Shown piece by piece: positions 1 to 13,118 of a stretch of DNA of 64,000 nucleotides; within the stretch, counting starts at the first letter, position 1, and the number at the start of each line of letters is the position of its first letter. Both the position numbers and the translations under genes were made by a program. The stretch is from Allodiplogaster sudhausi (taxonomy: Eukaryota > Nematoda > Chromadorea > Rhabditida > Diplogasteridae), in the NCBI GenBank assembly GCA_945643635.1, contig CALZFC010000029.1, forward strand, positions 3,759,501-3,823,500, in the 5' to 3' direction. The notes beneath the pieces are model-generated. The model saw nothing but the letters and a program-made list of their open reading frames with translations. It ran no database searches and was not told where the DNA came from.

Positions 1-567
1 AATTTCACGGGCATGCACAATGCGCCGGAGTTGTGAAAGTAATATCAATAATTCTGCTTCTTTACAATACTTGTATTTGCCGAATAATTTTCTCAACGAG
101 TATTCCGCATATTAATATAAATACATTCATAACAAGTATTGTTCTCATCCTCACTCTCCGATTTTTTCACGATGCTCATAAATGTTTCACATATCGTGAA
201 AATATCGAAGTTGTTCTTTCATTGCTCTCAAAGATTTTAAACATAAATTCATAAAATTTAGGACCTTTATATTGATTAGATACAACATCAACGTACGAAA
301 TCAACAGAATAAATTAGAATAAATGCTTGAATAGATAACTTGACCGATCGCGAAGTGACCTGTCAAGGGATCAATTCAAACATTTATTCTATTTTATTAT
401 GTTGTGCATACGAGGATTGAGCCCACGGCAACCATTAAACAAGGAGTATGTCAGTATACGAAGCCGGCTGTGTATAGAAGCACTTGAAAACTGCATGGAC
501 GTGACCTGAGAAACAAGAATATGAATAAAGTGTGAAAAACTTCGCAATAAGCTAAGAAGAAACAAAC

Positions 568-836
568 GAATGGAGCTGATGTCGAAAGATCTTGATGGAC
601 CAAATAACGACTAGAGGTTCGACCACGAATCAAACACGCACCTAAATAAGATGTGCATGGTAAAGGCGCATTTCGCAAGTTCGCTTAGACATGACTAGTT
701 TCTCGAAGGCGATGTCTACTCGAACTTGTGAAATGCGCCTTTTTTATGCACTTCTTGTTCAGGTGCGTGTTTGATTCGTGGTCGAACCTCTAGTCGTTAT
801 TTGGTCCTCCATCAAGATCTTTCGACATCAGCTCCA

Positions 837-839
<3 letters not shown>
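568..839. repeat. Long inverted repeat (hairpin) built from receptor exon relics
   Basis: The left arm, about 568-683, is the reverse complement of about 721-839, with a short loop. A stretch of roughly 75 bases next to each arm's outer end is almost perfectly complementary, and the inner part is about 85% complementary. The right arm resembles the end of receptor exon 6 (compare 8724-8752) joined to the end of exon 8 (compare 9262-9302), so exon 7 is missing. Downstream bases 940-1000 resemble the 3' flank of the intact gene at 6049-9460. A TA microsatellite starts at 840. Confidence 0.85.
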
Positions 840-879
<40 letters not shown>

Positions 880-1289
880 GAGATTTTCACTGAGAAAAGC
901 CGGATAATTCCGGAATCTTCTGGAACATTCCAGAAGATTCGACACGACGTCCTATAAAGTCATATGACGACTACTCTTGAATAGAAGCCAAAACATGTTC
1001 AAATACCATTTAAAGGAGCTATCCATGGAGATTACAATGTTGCAATCTTTTTAGAAAATACTATCCGGCCCAACTAGAAACATCCTTAGGAAAAGTAAGA
1101 ACGCGTCCTGAAGGGGCCCTGAGGAGAAAAAGCAGATTTTCTTCACGTTATATTAGAAGCAGCTTGCAAACCAGATAACGCAGTTTAAATACAGCAACTA
1201 CTATTTATTTATTTATTTATCTACATCGATTAAGATGTGACAACACTGGCAGAGATGTAACGTGACCGGAAAAAAAGTATACTAATAGC

Positions 1290-1968
1290 GTTCGAATATT
1301 CCGTTGGTAAGCTACACGCGTTCATGAGCAGTGCGATAAGCGAATTATAGGCAGGGATTACGGCGGCCACCAGTACAGAGACATGCCAGATACGCCAGCC
1401 CTCGAGCCACTCAAGCCAGGCCGGGCTGCAATTTGGAATCTCCACTTGACACGACAAGAAAAAGAGCGATATAATATCAGTTTAATGTGGTGAGAAGCAA
1501 GTCATTGCTCAATGCGATGCTCACCGGCAAATAACGTTGTATCTGTAGAGGAAATGAAGCGCTAGCAGGACGAAGGTCTGGTAAAACAGAAGAACAGTCA
1601 TCGTACCCACCAGAATGCCACCGTAGTATGGAAGAATAGGTGCAAGCTCGGAAAAGAAGATGAAGCCGTTGTCGGTGAAGTAGATGACCTGACCTTGGCA
1701 TAACGTATACACATACACGCTTTTAACTTGGAACTTATATACATTTAAAAAAAACATTTTAAAAGTAAACCGGTCGTAGAATAGCATGATTGAGCGAGAA
1801 GATAATGTTGGAGATGGCAAAGGCCAGAAGAAGCAGACGGTAGTTGCCGATGCTCGCGCGCGTCCGTGGCCGGAGAGTCAAGAAGGCCAGAAGGCTGTTC
1901 GTGCAGATGGCCAAAGCTGTTGCCACGACCGTGAGTACTTCAACAGCATCATCCATATGACCCCACAT
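1290..1968 (-). pseudogene. Str-type chemoreceptor, 5' half only (exons 1-3)
   Basis: Three exons match the paralogs exactly in length: exon 1 1771-1968 (198 bp), exon 2 1525-1688 (164 bp), exon 3 1290-1425 (136 bp). Introns are 82 and 99 bp. Exon 1 holds TM1 and TM2 (motif SIGNYRLLLLAFAISN), exon 2 holds TM3 with LLALHFLYRYNVICR, and exon 3 starts in the PAWLEWLEGWRIWH region. Exons 4-9 are absent, because the sequence runs into the duplication breakpoint and TATT repeats near 1200. The exon-3 donor is GC where the paralog at 7980 has GT. ATG at 1968 is chosen by homology and lies 31 nt after a TTCAG acceptor-like site. It is probably a 3'-truncated copy made by the tandem duplication. A continuation outside the window is unlikely on this strand because the next exons should lie at lower coordinates. 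Confidence 0.8.
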
Positions 1969-1997
1969 GTCGGTCGGTTATATCCTACAAGCAGCAT

Positions 1998-2550
1998 TGC
2001 TGAAGAAATAATCTATGCTGTAATACAAGCATGGACGAGGAAGAAGGATAATACTAAATGCGAGTAACCATAAGAGAATTTTCCATCCATCTACATCAAA
2101 GAAGTGCCCACGACGTGCTTGCGTCATACATGATAATATCTTCTTTTTCACATGGTCTATCAAGTCTGAGTTCGACTCCCAATAGCCAATTATACATATA
2201 TTCATACCAGACAAAGGCGCCTGGAAATACTCTCACGGAATGTACATTCGACATTTTTTGCAAGAAAAACAAAATTATTATACAATATTTAGTGGGAATT
2301 TCACGGGCATGCACAATGCGCCGGAGTTGTGAAAGTAATATCAATAATTCTGCTTCTTTACAATACTTGTATTTGCCGAATAATTTTCTCAACGAGTATT
2401 CCGCATATTAATATAAATACATTCATAACAAGTATTGTTCTCATCCTCACTCTCCGATTTTTTCACGATGCTCATAAATGTTTCACATATCGTGAAAATA
2501 TCGAAGTTGTTCTTTCATTGCTCTCAAAGATTTTAAACATAAATTCATAA
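1998..2550 (-). promoter_or_regulatory. 5' flank of the minus-strand receptor, shared with paralogs
   Basis: Bases around 2440-2540, read on the minus strand, match the regions about 500-640 bp upstream of the receptor genes at 6049 (5440-5560) and 32802 (32160-32270). Shared features include an ACAATGAAAG-like start and the words GAACAA and CTTGTTATTT. The shared distance to the start codon suggests the promoter region was duplicated together with the gene. A CTGAAG at 2000 is the complement of a splice-acceptor-like site just before the start codon. Promoter function is inferred, not shown. Confidence 0.45.
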
Positions 2551-2863
2551 AATTTAGGACCTTTATATTGATTAGATACAACATCAACGTACGAAATCAA
2601 CAGAATAAATTAGAATAAATGCTTGAATAGATAACTTGACCGATCGCGAAGTGACCTGTCAAGGGATCAATTCAAACATTTATTCTATTTTATTATGTTG
2701 TGCATACGAGGATTGAGCCCACGGCAACCATTAAACAAGGAGTATGTCAGTATACGAAGCCGGCTGTGTATAGAAGCACTTGAAAACTGCATGGACGTGA
2801 CCTGAGAAACAAGAATATGAATAAAGTGTGAAAAACTTCGCAATAAGCTAAGAAGAAACAAAC

Positions 2864-3132
2864 GAATGGAGCTGATGTCGAAAGATCTTGATGGACCAAA
2901 TAACGACTAGAGGTTCGACCACGAATCAAACACGCACCTAAATAAGATGTGCATGGTAAAGGCGCATTTCGCAAGTTCGCTTAGACATGACTAGTTTCTC
3001 GAAGGCGATGTCTACTCGAACTTGCGAAATGCGCCTTTTTTATGCACTTCTTGTTCAGGTGCGTGTTTGATTCGTGGTCGAGCCTCTAGTCGTTATTTGG
3101 TCCTCCATCAAGATCTTTCGACATCAGCTCCA

Positions 3133-3135
<3 letters not shown>
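2864..3135. repeat. Second copy of the exon-relic hairpin
   Basis: This is the same hairpin as at 568-839, carried by the tandem duplication. It differs at very few bases. A TA microsatellite follows at about 3138-3175. Confidence 0.85.
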
Positions 3136-3177
<42 letters not shown>

Positions 3178-3447
3178 GAGATTTTCACTGAGAAAAGCCG
3201 GATAATTCCGGAATCTTCTGGAACATTCCAGAAGATTCGACACGACGTCCTATAAAGTCATATGACGACTACTCTTGAATAGAAGCCAAAACATGTTCAA
3301 ATACCATTTAAAGGAGCTATCCATGGAGATTACAATGTTGCAATCTTTTTAGAAAATACTATCCGGCCCAACTAGAAACATCCTTAGGAAAAGTAAGAAC
3401 GCGTCCTGAAGGGGCCCTGAGGAGAAAAAGCAGATTTTCTTCACGTT

Positions 3448-3783
3448 GTACTGTAGAATTTAGGGAGTGACGTCATCACCCCTTCCCTTTTTTTCCCCCC
3501 ATGTCACCTTCATTCTATCAGAAAGAAGGTGATAACTGGGTGCGAAGCGGCAAGCCATGCTTGAGATTCGATGGAAGAGAAGAGAGGCAGAGAGAAAAAG
3601 ACTCACAAGTCTAGTTTGTTGTGGTGGATACTGTGCTTGCTTACCGCCAAAACTTTTTACAATATCATGCGGGAATTCAAACGTAAGTTTTTCACAAGCG
3701 GCTTCTAAACTCCATGGAAAGTTCCTTTAAGTTTAAAATTATTTACAGAAAGTAAAATTAAGATAAAACTTTTCTACAGCTGC
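3448..3783. other. Non-genic stretch, nothing recognised
   Basis: I see no exon or repeat of known type in this 336-bp stretch between the tandem duplication and the exon-1 relic. It contains a C/T-rich tract at about 3477-3505. Confidence 0.4.
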
Positions 3784-3935
3784 ATGAATGAGCGAGAAGT
3801 TAATATTGTAGATGGCATAGGCAAGCTCGCCAGCGGCTGCACTGTCAAGAAGGCCAGCGGGCTGTTAGTGCAGATTGTGCAAGCTGTTACCAGGATTGTG
3901 AGCACTTCAACAGCATCTCCCATCTCACTTGACAT
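3784..3935 (-). pseudogene. Relic of a chemoreceptor exon 1
   Basis: On the minus strand the sequence reads MSSEMGDAVEVLTILVTAC and on to FLTVQPLA, clearly receptor exon 1. It then loses the SIGNYRLLLL segment and continues in another frame with the AFAISNIIFSLNHA equivalent. The deletion shifts the frame and no other exons are nearby. It is a dead fragment, oriented like the truncated gene at 1290-1968. Confidence 0.75.
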
Positions 3936-4459
3936 CCTTGCTAAAAGAATTGCTGAAAATTTATGATGGAACATGCAGCAGTTTTCGAAATTAAGAATTT
4001 TAGCAGTTCAGTAGTCGTATGTACATATGTAGGTAGCTATGCAACAGCTTCGCAGTCCAGTCACAATACGCATTAGCAGTTGAACCCTTCCACTATGGAA
4101 CTATTAATGCCTTTTCTCGCTGCTAGTGAACAGCTTACAATTAGCGCCTTTTTACTGCGCAGCAAATGCTCGCTTTTTTCCAGAGTTTCTCCAGCGAAAA
4201 CTTTCTGACGGGCATTTTCATCTTTGTGTCCCCTTTTATGTAGTATTTTTTAAAGAAATAATTTTATAATAATCTCGCTAACAGTCGCCATCTGCAGCCC
4301 ACATGAAATTGTGTTGTCTACAGCGCAATCAGCATTGATTTTTCATCTTGCTCTACCGATGGATGTCTCTGTCCCAAAAGAGAAGATGTGAGTCAAACGT
4401 GGCTTTATCGCGCGCGTGAAGGGTCCTGGCATTTCAACATTGTTTCCTTGTTCCGGGTG

Positions 4460-6010
<1,551 letters not shown>

Positions 6011-6016
6011 TTTCAG
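6011..6016 (+). promoter_or_regulatory. TTTCAG acceptor 32 nt before the receptor start
   Basis: TTTCAG lies 32 nt upstream of ATG 6049. Equivalent sites precede the receptor starts at 28205, 32802, 39760 and (minus) 1968. In nematodes such a site suggests spliced-leader addition or a 5' UTR intron. The sequence alone cannot tell which. Confidence 0.5.
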
Positions 6017-6048
6017 CTATTCTGTTTGCATGATAATTAATCACCGAG

Positions 6049-9000
6049 ATGGCGAGTAAGATGGAGGATGCTGTTGAAGTACTCACAATCGTGGCAACGG
6101 CTTTGGCAATCTGCACGAACAGCCTTCTCGCTTTCTTGACAGTCCAGCCGCTGTCTCGCCAGAGAATTGGCAACTACCGCCTGCTGCTGCTCGCCTTTGC
6201 CATCTCTAACATTATCTTCTCGCTCAGTCATGCAATTCTGCGACCGGTTTCTTTAAATAAATAAATCAATAAAGAAAGTATATTTTATACTTGATTTCGT
6301 TAAGTAAATAAATGAATAAAGTATAAGTTTTTATAAATAATTTCTAAGCTAAAAACGTATTCGAACATATTTTGCCTCCTTCAGGTCATCTACCTCACCG
6401 AAAATGGTCTCATCTTCTTTTCTTCGCTTGCTCCTAGTCTACCGTACTACGGTGGAATTATAGTGTGTACGATGTCTCTTCTTCTGTATTATCAGACTTT
6501 CGTCCTGCTCGCACTCCACTTTCTCTACCGATACAACGTAATTTGCCGGTGAGCAAGATCTACTTCAAGACATTGAGTAATTCTGCTTGCTTCTCCCCAC
6601 AATACCTGTAACAATGTAATTTTAATACTTTCTAATAGTACCAGTTCGATACAAATTCCATCACGAAGCATAATACTCTGGTTTTTCAGAATGAGCCTTA
6701 TTAGGCTGGAGTCGAAACTCAAGCCTAATTTGAAGCATTTCATACCTAATTTAGGTTGTTTTTAGCCTAACCATTTTTGGTGTCAAATACCGTAGCTTTT
6801 TTTAATGAAATGGCGGAGGACGCCACACCGGAATAATAAGCTGGAGTTTGCCTTGTTTTTTCACAACTTGTTGGTTTTTTTCGTTATTGTTGTTTACGTA
6901 CTGATTTTTTGTGATAGCTTTCATTATATCAGATTGTGCGACGTTTTAGTAGCGGGAATCATCACCCGCTCGTAAGAGATGTCGTCAAGCGTGCAGCTAC
7001 GAAGACTCCAACTCTCACCTGGACACGAATTCTTAAGTTTGTTTAAATGTAACATTATCTTTTTAGCTTTCAGCATTGTTAACTTCAATTGGGCCAAGTG
7101 CCGTTGGGCCAAGTGCCACAGTTGGGCCAAGTGCCAGTTGGACAAGGTGTCAACTAGTAAAGGTAAGTTCTCTCTTTATCTCTGCCTACTAGCAATAAAA
7201 CAAACTCGTTCCGAATGAACTAGAGAAGTCTCTTTGCAGTGAATGTGGAATTCTTCATCTGACGCTCCCGAGCAGTCCTCCGTCGAGGTGTCTACGAATG
7301 ATTCGCCTATCCCCGTCCTCGTTCCTCCGACTTCCTCAGCCTCGACCTTCAGTTGCCCCATCGGACGTCAGCCTTTCATCCCGTATATGACTTATTTTCA
7401 TTTGCTCCATGTAATTCCAAAACAAAGTTTTTTTTCTTATCCTTTAATATGTCTAGAATAGTGACCCTTAATAGTTGTAAATGATTTGTTTACTCTTTAA
7501 AGTTCATTTTGAAGTCCGCAGATAAACTTTGCCACGTGTGTATAATTAGGCTCGAAATGAGTCCTAATTATGAGGATTCCGAGCCTAATTATGATTTTGT
7601 TGAGCCTAATTAGTGACCAGTAGGTTCTAAGATCGCTGCGATTAGGTTCGACTCCAACCTAATAAGGGTCATTCTGAAAAACCAGAGTAATAATATTATA
7701 TATCTAGGTCGCACTGCGTTTTGCCTAGAAACACAGTTCGTCTTTCACAGTCCGTGAACTGGCCTAAAAAACCGCATATCGCGACCGTAACGCCACATAA
7801 ATTCGCGTATTACCTCGTGTTAATTGGAGATTCCAAATTGCAGGCCCGCGTGGCTTGAGTGGCTCAAGGGCTGGCGTGTCTGGCATGTGTCTCTGCTTGT
7901 AACCGCCGTAATCATTGCCTACAATTCGCTGCTCGCACTGACCATAAACGCATGTTGCTCACCCACAGATTATTCGAACGTTGTTAGTAGTTAGTGTCTT
8001 TCATAATCTCAATTTTGAATTTTGCGCCATTTTGCCTGATTCAAAGGAACTTGTGACGCATCTTAAGGTAGAATTATTATACTTAAAATTAGAATAATTG
8101 CAGTTATTATTGCATTCTTCTTTTTTGTCTAATTTCAGTTAATCGGCAGGCTGCCGCTTCTGCAGCTCTACAACTTGGATGTCAAGCAGCATTCGTATTT
8201 CGCCGGCATATTAAAGGTGCGCAAACACGTTTAAACCTCGTTTCGTTTATGACCCAGATAAGTTGTTGTGATCTTGTAAACAACATGACCCAACTGATAG
8301 TTAAGCATTAGCGATAACAGTCACCGAATCATTCCATGTTACTGCTGAACCTCCACTGGAGCCATATTATTGCTTAAAGGATAATTTACAATTTATAGGA
8401 TGTCTTAAAAGAAATGAAAATTCCAAGAAGAAATATTTTTCTGTGTTCGTTAAAGGTGCCTGATGGCAATGGCAACATTAAATGGAATACAATGATTATT
8501 CTCGCATGCTTGGGTACAATGGCGCTTGTCGTTGGTGCGTTGTTTTTTTTCGTGCTCATTTTTTCTGCTTTTCTTCCAATAATAACGCGAACATATGTAT
8601 ATAGATATTTATTTATTTATTTATTTATATCAGCCACCAGCGTACCGATCATCCTCTGCCTCATCCGAATCCGCATTGCCTTCGGTACAGTCGTCATGTC
8701 GAAACGTACGTGCGAATTGCAGAAGCACCTTTTCCATGCACTTCTCCTTCAGGTTTGCTGATGATTCGTGCGCAATCAGCGTTCGGTTTAGCATAGTATT
8801 TGACAATTGGATAATGTAAAAAAAAGTCCACGTGAATCTAAAAAGGGCATCTTAATGTAACACAAAAAAACCGAGATATATTTGACTTTTCCTCACATAC
8901 TCTCTCGTCCTCGTATCAGAGTCAAATTCAAGATTGAATTTTAAAAGTCATGCCCGAATCCTTTTTCCATTCAGACGCTGGTTCCAGTCGTTTGCATCTA

Positions 9001-9460
9001 CGTTCCGATGGCAGTAGTGATCCTGACGCCTCTCACAGGTTCGCCTTATCGAAGAGCTATGCAGCCTCGGCCGTTTCAAAAGCGAGTGGGCATGTGAACA
9101 GGTATTAATGTCAAGACTCTGGACCGATTTGAGTACAGTCGATATTCAACCGCTAAAGTAACTTTTTTTCCACTTGTAAACTTTCCAAAACTCAGGCGTT
9201 GATCTCGGACGGATTGGCTCGATTATCATTCGCGTTACCGTCATCTTTCCAGCGACAGATCCATTAGTCGTTATTTGCTTCATCAAAGTCTTTCGCCATC
9301 AGGTGCATTAGTTAGCTTCTTGTCATTTTATTTCAATTTCTCTCTGTATTTTATTCACTTTTTTTGTTCTCCTCAGGTCAAGTCCATGCCAATTTTCAAG
9401 TGCTTGAATACGAGAACAGAACAACAACCGGCATCCGCGGCTCGAACTTTGAATCTCTAA
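6049..9460 (+). CDS. Str-type seven-transmembrane chemoreceptor, intact, 342 aa
   Basis: Nine exons join without a stop: 6049-6246, 6385-6548, 7844-7979, 8139-8216, 8456-8534, 8634-8752, 8975-9038, 9196-9302, 9377-9460. Together they give 1,029 bp, or 342 residues, the usual size of nematode Str receptors. Exon 1 carries TM1-TM2 (RIGNYRLLLLAFAISN). Exon 2 carries TM3 and LLALHFLYRYNVICR. Exon 8 carries the TM7 motif FPATDPLVVICFIKVFRHQ, matching the family's Y/FPAxDPL signature. The C-terminus is a short basic, Ser/Ala-rich tail. It is presumably a plasma-membrane chemosensory GPCR in sensory neurons, and its ligand is unknown. Every exon length equals that of the paralogs except the last, and the exon 5 acceptor is AAAG rather than CAG. 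Intron 2 is enlarged by a 1-kb inverted-repeat element. The start is set by homology and by TTTCAG at 6011. Confidence 0.88.
6676..7687. mobile_element. 1-kb inverted-repeat DNA element in receptor intron 2
   Basis: The left end CTCTGGTTTTTCAGAATGA (6676) is matched by its reverse complement ending at 7687. Homology continues about 40 bp inward (TTATTAGG, GGAGTCGAA). A 5-bp direct repeat, TAATA, flanks both ends (6671-6675 and 7688-7692) and is a candidate target-site duplication. I find no transposase inside, so it is non-autonomous. It contains three copies of TTGGGCCAAGTGCC near 7088-7136. The superfamily is undetermined. Confidence 0.75.
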
Positions 9461-10569
9461 TATTTTCCTCGTGCTTAATGATTTCACTACGCGACCGGCC
9501 AAATGGTCAATTCATATCGTACACCTATTCTATTCGTATTCATTTATAAGCTGGAACACGTTAGCCGAAGTTCAGGAGGCAAAAGCGTATAAAAATATGG
9601 GCCGCCTTTATTTATCGACAGGACTCCTAAAAACCCATATGACACCTCCTCTTGAATAGAGCCAAATTTACTAACTGTAACTAAATAACAAGGATCGTTC
9701 TCGACCTTTCGCTACAATTCGTAATATAATGCTCATTGATGTTTCATCTCGTGAAAATATCGAACGTTTGCCTTTCATTGTGCAAAAAAGAAAGTATATG
9801 CCGCGGTAACATCTCTCTTTATAATAACACGATTCTTAGCAATCCCATTTATAAAAGAAAGTGCGCAATATCGCTACTTTCCGCCCGCACATTGCCTATT
9901 CTATGTACTATGTAACATGTTAGATAACTATGGCAGAGTTGTTGCTACTTTTGGCAATTCATTGGGTCGGTTCATTGGGAATGAGTGAGACTAGGTTAAT
10001 TTTTCAATTAAAAAAAAGGAAATATCACTCAAAAATATATTAAAAAAATTTTTTTTTCAGTTTTCTTCAAGTCGTAACACCAGCCGTTAGTGCATACATG
10101 CGACCTATTGCATTGTAAGTATGCACAGATTGCCGTTCGCTTGCAATGACTTGGTCGCCATGATTGCTTTGCTGCCACTTCTATGCAATGAAATGAAATG
10201 ATCAGGGACAAACACAATAGACGGGTAGAGAAAGCTACGTAGAAGTTCAAGCATATAGGGAAGAAAGAGCAACAAAGATTTGAGGGCAAAGGAGAGTGGA
10301 AAGGAAAAGGGACGTACGATACAACTCATCACACAGATGCTTCTTTGAATAAGCGGGGGCGGTTGTTAGTCGTCGCCACGAATCATTTTAATGCACCCAA
10401 CATCTCGATCATATTCGCATCAACGGCCTTGAATATAAAGGAAATCCTTTTATATGAAGAGTCAGTACAACCTGAGGTCCTTATTAGGAATCAGACAGCG
10501 GGTGACAAGTTGAGATTTTTTTTTTAATTCTCAGACAAAGATAGAATGCAACACTTTTAGGTATTCGAG
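9461..10569. other. Intergenic region with an orphan receptor-flank copy
   Basis: Bases 9575-9665 resemble the sequence following the hairpin at 940-1000 (ATATGAC, CTACTCTTGAATAGA-like), which marks a shared 3' flank. Bases about 9690-9790 match the receptor 5'-flank repeat in minus orientation, but no gene follows it. I see no other gene in 9800-10569. Confidence 0.5.
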
Positions 10570-10989
10570 ATGAAGGTATTTCTGCTGTTCGCTGCCCTGG
10601 GCACGCTCATTGTTGCCCAGCCGCCATCTGCTGGGCCTCATCCATCTGGAAGTACGCCATGTTCTGGACGCCCCCAGCCTTCTGGAGGTCCTGAACCAAC
10701 AGGCGAACCAGTAGAGAAGCGTGAGGCTGGATTCCCTGAAGGTTCCCCCAGACCATCTGGACCACCTCCGCATGGATCTGGCCGCCCTCATCCTTCCGGC
10801 ATTCCCCCATCATCAGATCGGCCTCATCCATCTGGAAGTCCCTCTGGCCGTCCCCACCCATCTGGAAGTCCTACACCTTCAGGCCACCCTTTCCCTTCTT
10901 CGTCATTTTCTCCATTCTCGGGATTACCTGGCCCATTCAAATACTCGACAGCTCCTCCATCATTCCGAAGCTATTTCTTCTCTTTCTAA
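10570..10989 (+). CDS. Small secreted Pro/Ser/Gly/His-rich protein, 139 aa
   Basis: A single-exon frame encodes 139 residues. The N-terminus MKVFLLFAALGTLIVAQ is a clear signal peptide with probable cleavage after Ala16. The mature part is low-complexity, with repeated (R/G)PHPSG-type hexamers and KRE at about 49-51, then a hydrophobic Ser/Phe-rich tail ending SYFFSF. Codons are GC-rich compared with the AT-rich surroundings, which supports coding. Such proteins in nematodes are usually extracellular, cuticle-associated or neuropeptide-like precursors. I do not recognise a family, and no amidation-type Gly-Lys-Arg peptides are visible. There is no obvious link to the receptor genes around it. 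Confidence 0.6.
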   Translation: MKVFLLFAALGTLIVAQPPSAGPHPSGSTPCSGRPQPSGGPEPTGEPVEKREAGFPEGSPRPSGPPPHGSGRPHPSGIPPSSDRPHPSGSPSGRPHPSGSPTPSGHPFPSSSFSPFSGLPGPFKYSTAPPSFRSYFFSF

Positions 10990-12589
10990 AGCCGTATGCC
11001 AAAGAGAACATTGAAATGCCTATTCATATGTCTCATGTTTCGCTTAATAGTGTATTTATCCTTAACACTTGATAATTGATGGCATGATTGCATTTTCTTT
11101 GCTGTGTGGCTGTTTGAACATAAGCTTTCAATCGCTGTTAGTTTTTCCCCAACTGAAAGTGATACATCAGATAAAATGAAAGATATGCGAGTGATATAGT
11201 TTAAGGAATTCCTAAGGTCAAATTGCAAGCTGGAACTGTGCGTGTCTTGCACTATCATTCTTATTCCAGACAGAGGCGACTTAAATGCTCTCACCTAACC
11301 CATTCGAAATTTTTTATCGCATTATTAACAGCCTATTTTATCCGAAAAAAATTCTTAAATCTAAACGAATGGTAGAATTGTACAATATTTAATGGGAATT
11401 TCACAGCCATGTTCAATTTCCCTGAATTCTTGCTTCATGCTTCTAGAGTTCTGTGAGATTAGTAAAATTGTGACATCAACCCCTTTACAATACATCTTGA
11501 CGTCTCGAAAGTGAGCGATCTCGAAATTACTTTTCAGTATTTAGATGCCTGATGGCAATGGCAACACTTTAATCAACATGTAGTTGTGTCATTTTCATGC
11601 TTCGTCATCAAGATATATTGTTGCCGGTTTTGATTCTCTAAATAACAAGATTGTTCTCGTTTTCAAGCTCCGATTGAACAGAAGTGAACATGACGTTGTA
11701 CTTTCATTGTTCTAAAAGAAGTAAGTTCATGACGCGGTTACATCTCCCTTTATAAGTCATTATGAACTTTATACTGATTACTTGTAATCGAATAAGGAGC
11801 GCGGAGATTTCTTGAATCGGAAAAAAATTTGGCGGAAAAGAAGTGAAATAAATCGACCGTGGCCACCGGGAAGATAAAGGTGCTGTGATTATGAAGAATA
11901 TCTCGATGACTCGATCACAGGAAAGGAGGATTCCAGAAGGTAGCGAACGCCCTCTCTACAAACATGGTTGTTTATATGTGCATAACAAAACTAATTGCTC
12001 TCATCCGTGAGAGTCATGTGTTCAATCTTCGCAATAAAGTAGTAACTATGAGTATAAAGATGACACGTCCTGTTGTATGGTCTGCAAAAGATTGAATTTC
12101 GGATCGGTAGAAGCTTACGTTGAAATAGAGAAGAGAAGAAAATATATCATACTTGGATCACGAGAATATGTGTCTAACAAGCTCGAAGTACTAATTGTAT
12201 CTTTAATTATGTTTTGTAGCTTCTGTCGCTTATGTCGGCTGTGGAAGACAGTCTGCGTATACCTTTAAAGTGTAAATATTTATGTCTATACAATAACTAC
12301 AAATATATTGTGCATGGTCCTCTAATCTGGTCTGTCAAAACATCCTAAAATAGGACGGCTCCGTAGCATTATTACCATGCAGAGATTATCGTTAGTTCTG
12401 TTGAAACATTCTTATCTTTATAAGAAAGTATTGCAAGAATACATATTCGCGTTGCTTTCGATGGTATTTTTTTCGAGATTTTTTTCTGTTAGAAAAAAAC
12501 CAACTTTATTTGAACTATGTATGTATCCAGCGATTGAGGATACATGAGTCTAGACTCTTATATATAAAAAAGGAACTGGTAAGAAAAGA
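10990..12589. other. Intergenic region with receptor relics
   Basis: Bases 11544-11570 are an isolated relic of receptor exon 5 (ATGCCTGATGGCAATGGCAA preceded by TTTAG). Bases 11640-11750 are an orphan copy of the receptor 5'-flank repeat in minus orientation. Bases about 12260-12440 resemble 27550-27720, a dispersed repeat of unknown type. I find no convincing gene. Confidence 0.5.
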
Positions 12590-13036
12590 TACCGTATTTT
12601 CTCTATTAGTACCCCCCCCCTTTATTAGAACCCCCCCTCTAATAGTACCCCCTTCTGATAAAGCCATTGAAAAATAGAACCCCTCGCTCTAGTAGAACCC
12701 CCCCCCTCCAATAGTGCCCCCCCCTAACACCCTAATATCTAAGCTCGAGACGTACCTCGAATGGATCCTGGAGGCATGGGATGCTCTCTCCAATGAACTG
12801 ATTGCAAATTCATTCAAAATGTGTGGTAAAATGGATATTCCAGTGCTGATTCCTATGAATTCGAGCTATGATTCTTCTTTTTTTGAGAAGAAAATGTTGT
12901 TATCAAACTTTTACTGTCTCACATTGAAAAATAGTACCCCTCCCTCCAGTAGAACCCCTCCCTCTAATAGTGCCCCCCTCTCGCAAGGGTATTGAAAAAT
13001 AGAACCCCCGGGGGTACTAATAGAGAAAATACGGTA
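12590..13036. mobile_element. MITE, full copy (TA ends, CCGTATTTTCTC inverted repeats)
   Basis: The element has inverted ends CCGTATTTTCTCTATTAGTA and their complement, flanked by TA on both sides. That suggests TA target duplication as in Tc1/mariner-type MITEs. The interior is rich in short AGTACCCCC/AGAACCCCC blocks. There is no transposase. Related copies lie at 14460-14790, about 15790-15985 and, inverted, at 36874-37314. Confidence 0.8.
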
Positions 13037-13118
13037 TATTTACATTTACATACATACAATAATGTCAGGCAGATAATGAACAAATTTCATTGAAAATATT
13101 TTCGTAGATATAAAGATG

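Larger units (their letters stand above)
1..3447. repeat. 2,296-bp tandem segmental duplication
   Basis: Bases 1-1149 are repeated at 2297-3447 with an offset of 2,296 bp. I noticed only a handful of differences (for example near 735 and 786) plus a 2-bp change in a TA run, so the duplication is very recent. The first copy is cut by the window edge, so the true left boundary is unknown. The unit contains the partial minus-strand receptor gene (1290-1968), its 5' flank, and a long hairpin. Homology stops abruptly at 1149/3447. Confidence 0.95.

Noticed and set aside
33..254. 73-codon open frame, repeated identically at 2329-2550
   Set aside because: It lies in the duplicated receptor 5' flank, has no coding composition, and diverged copies of the flank do not keep it open.
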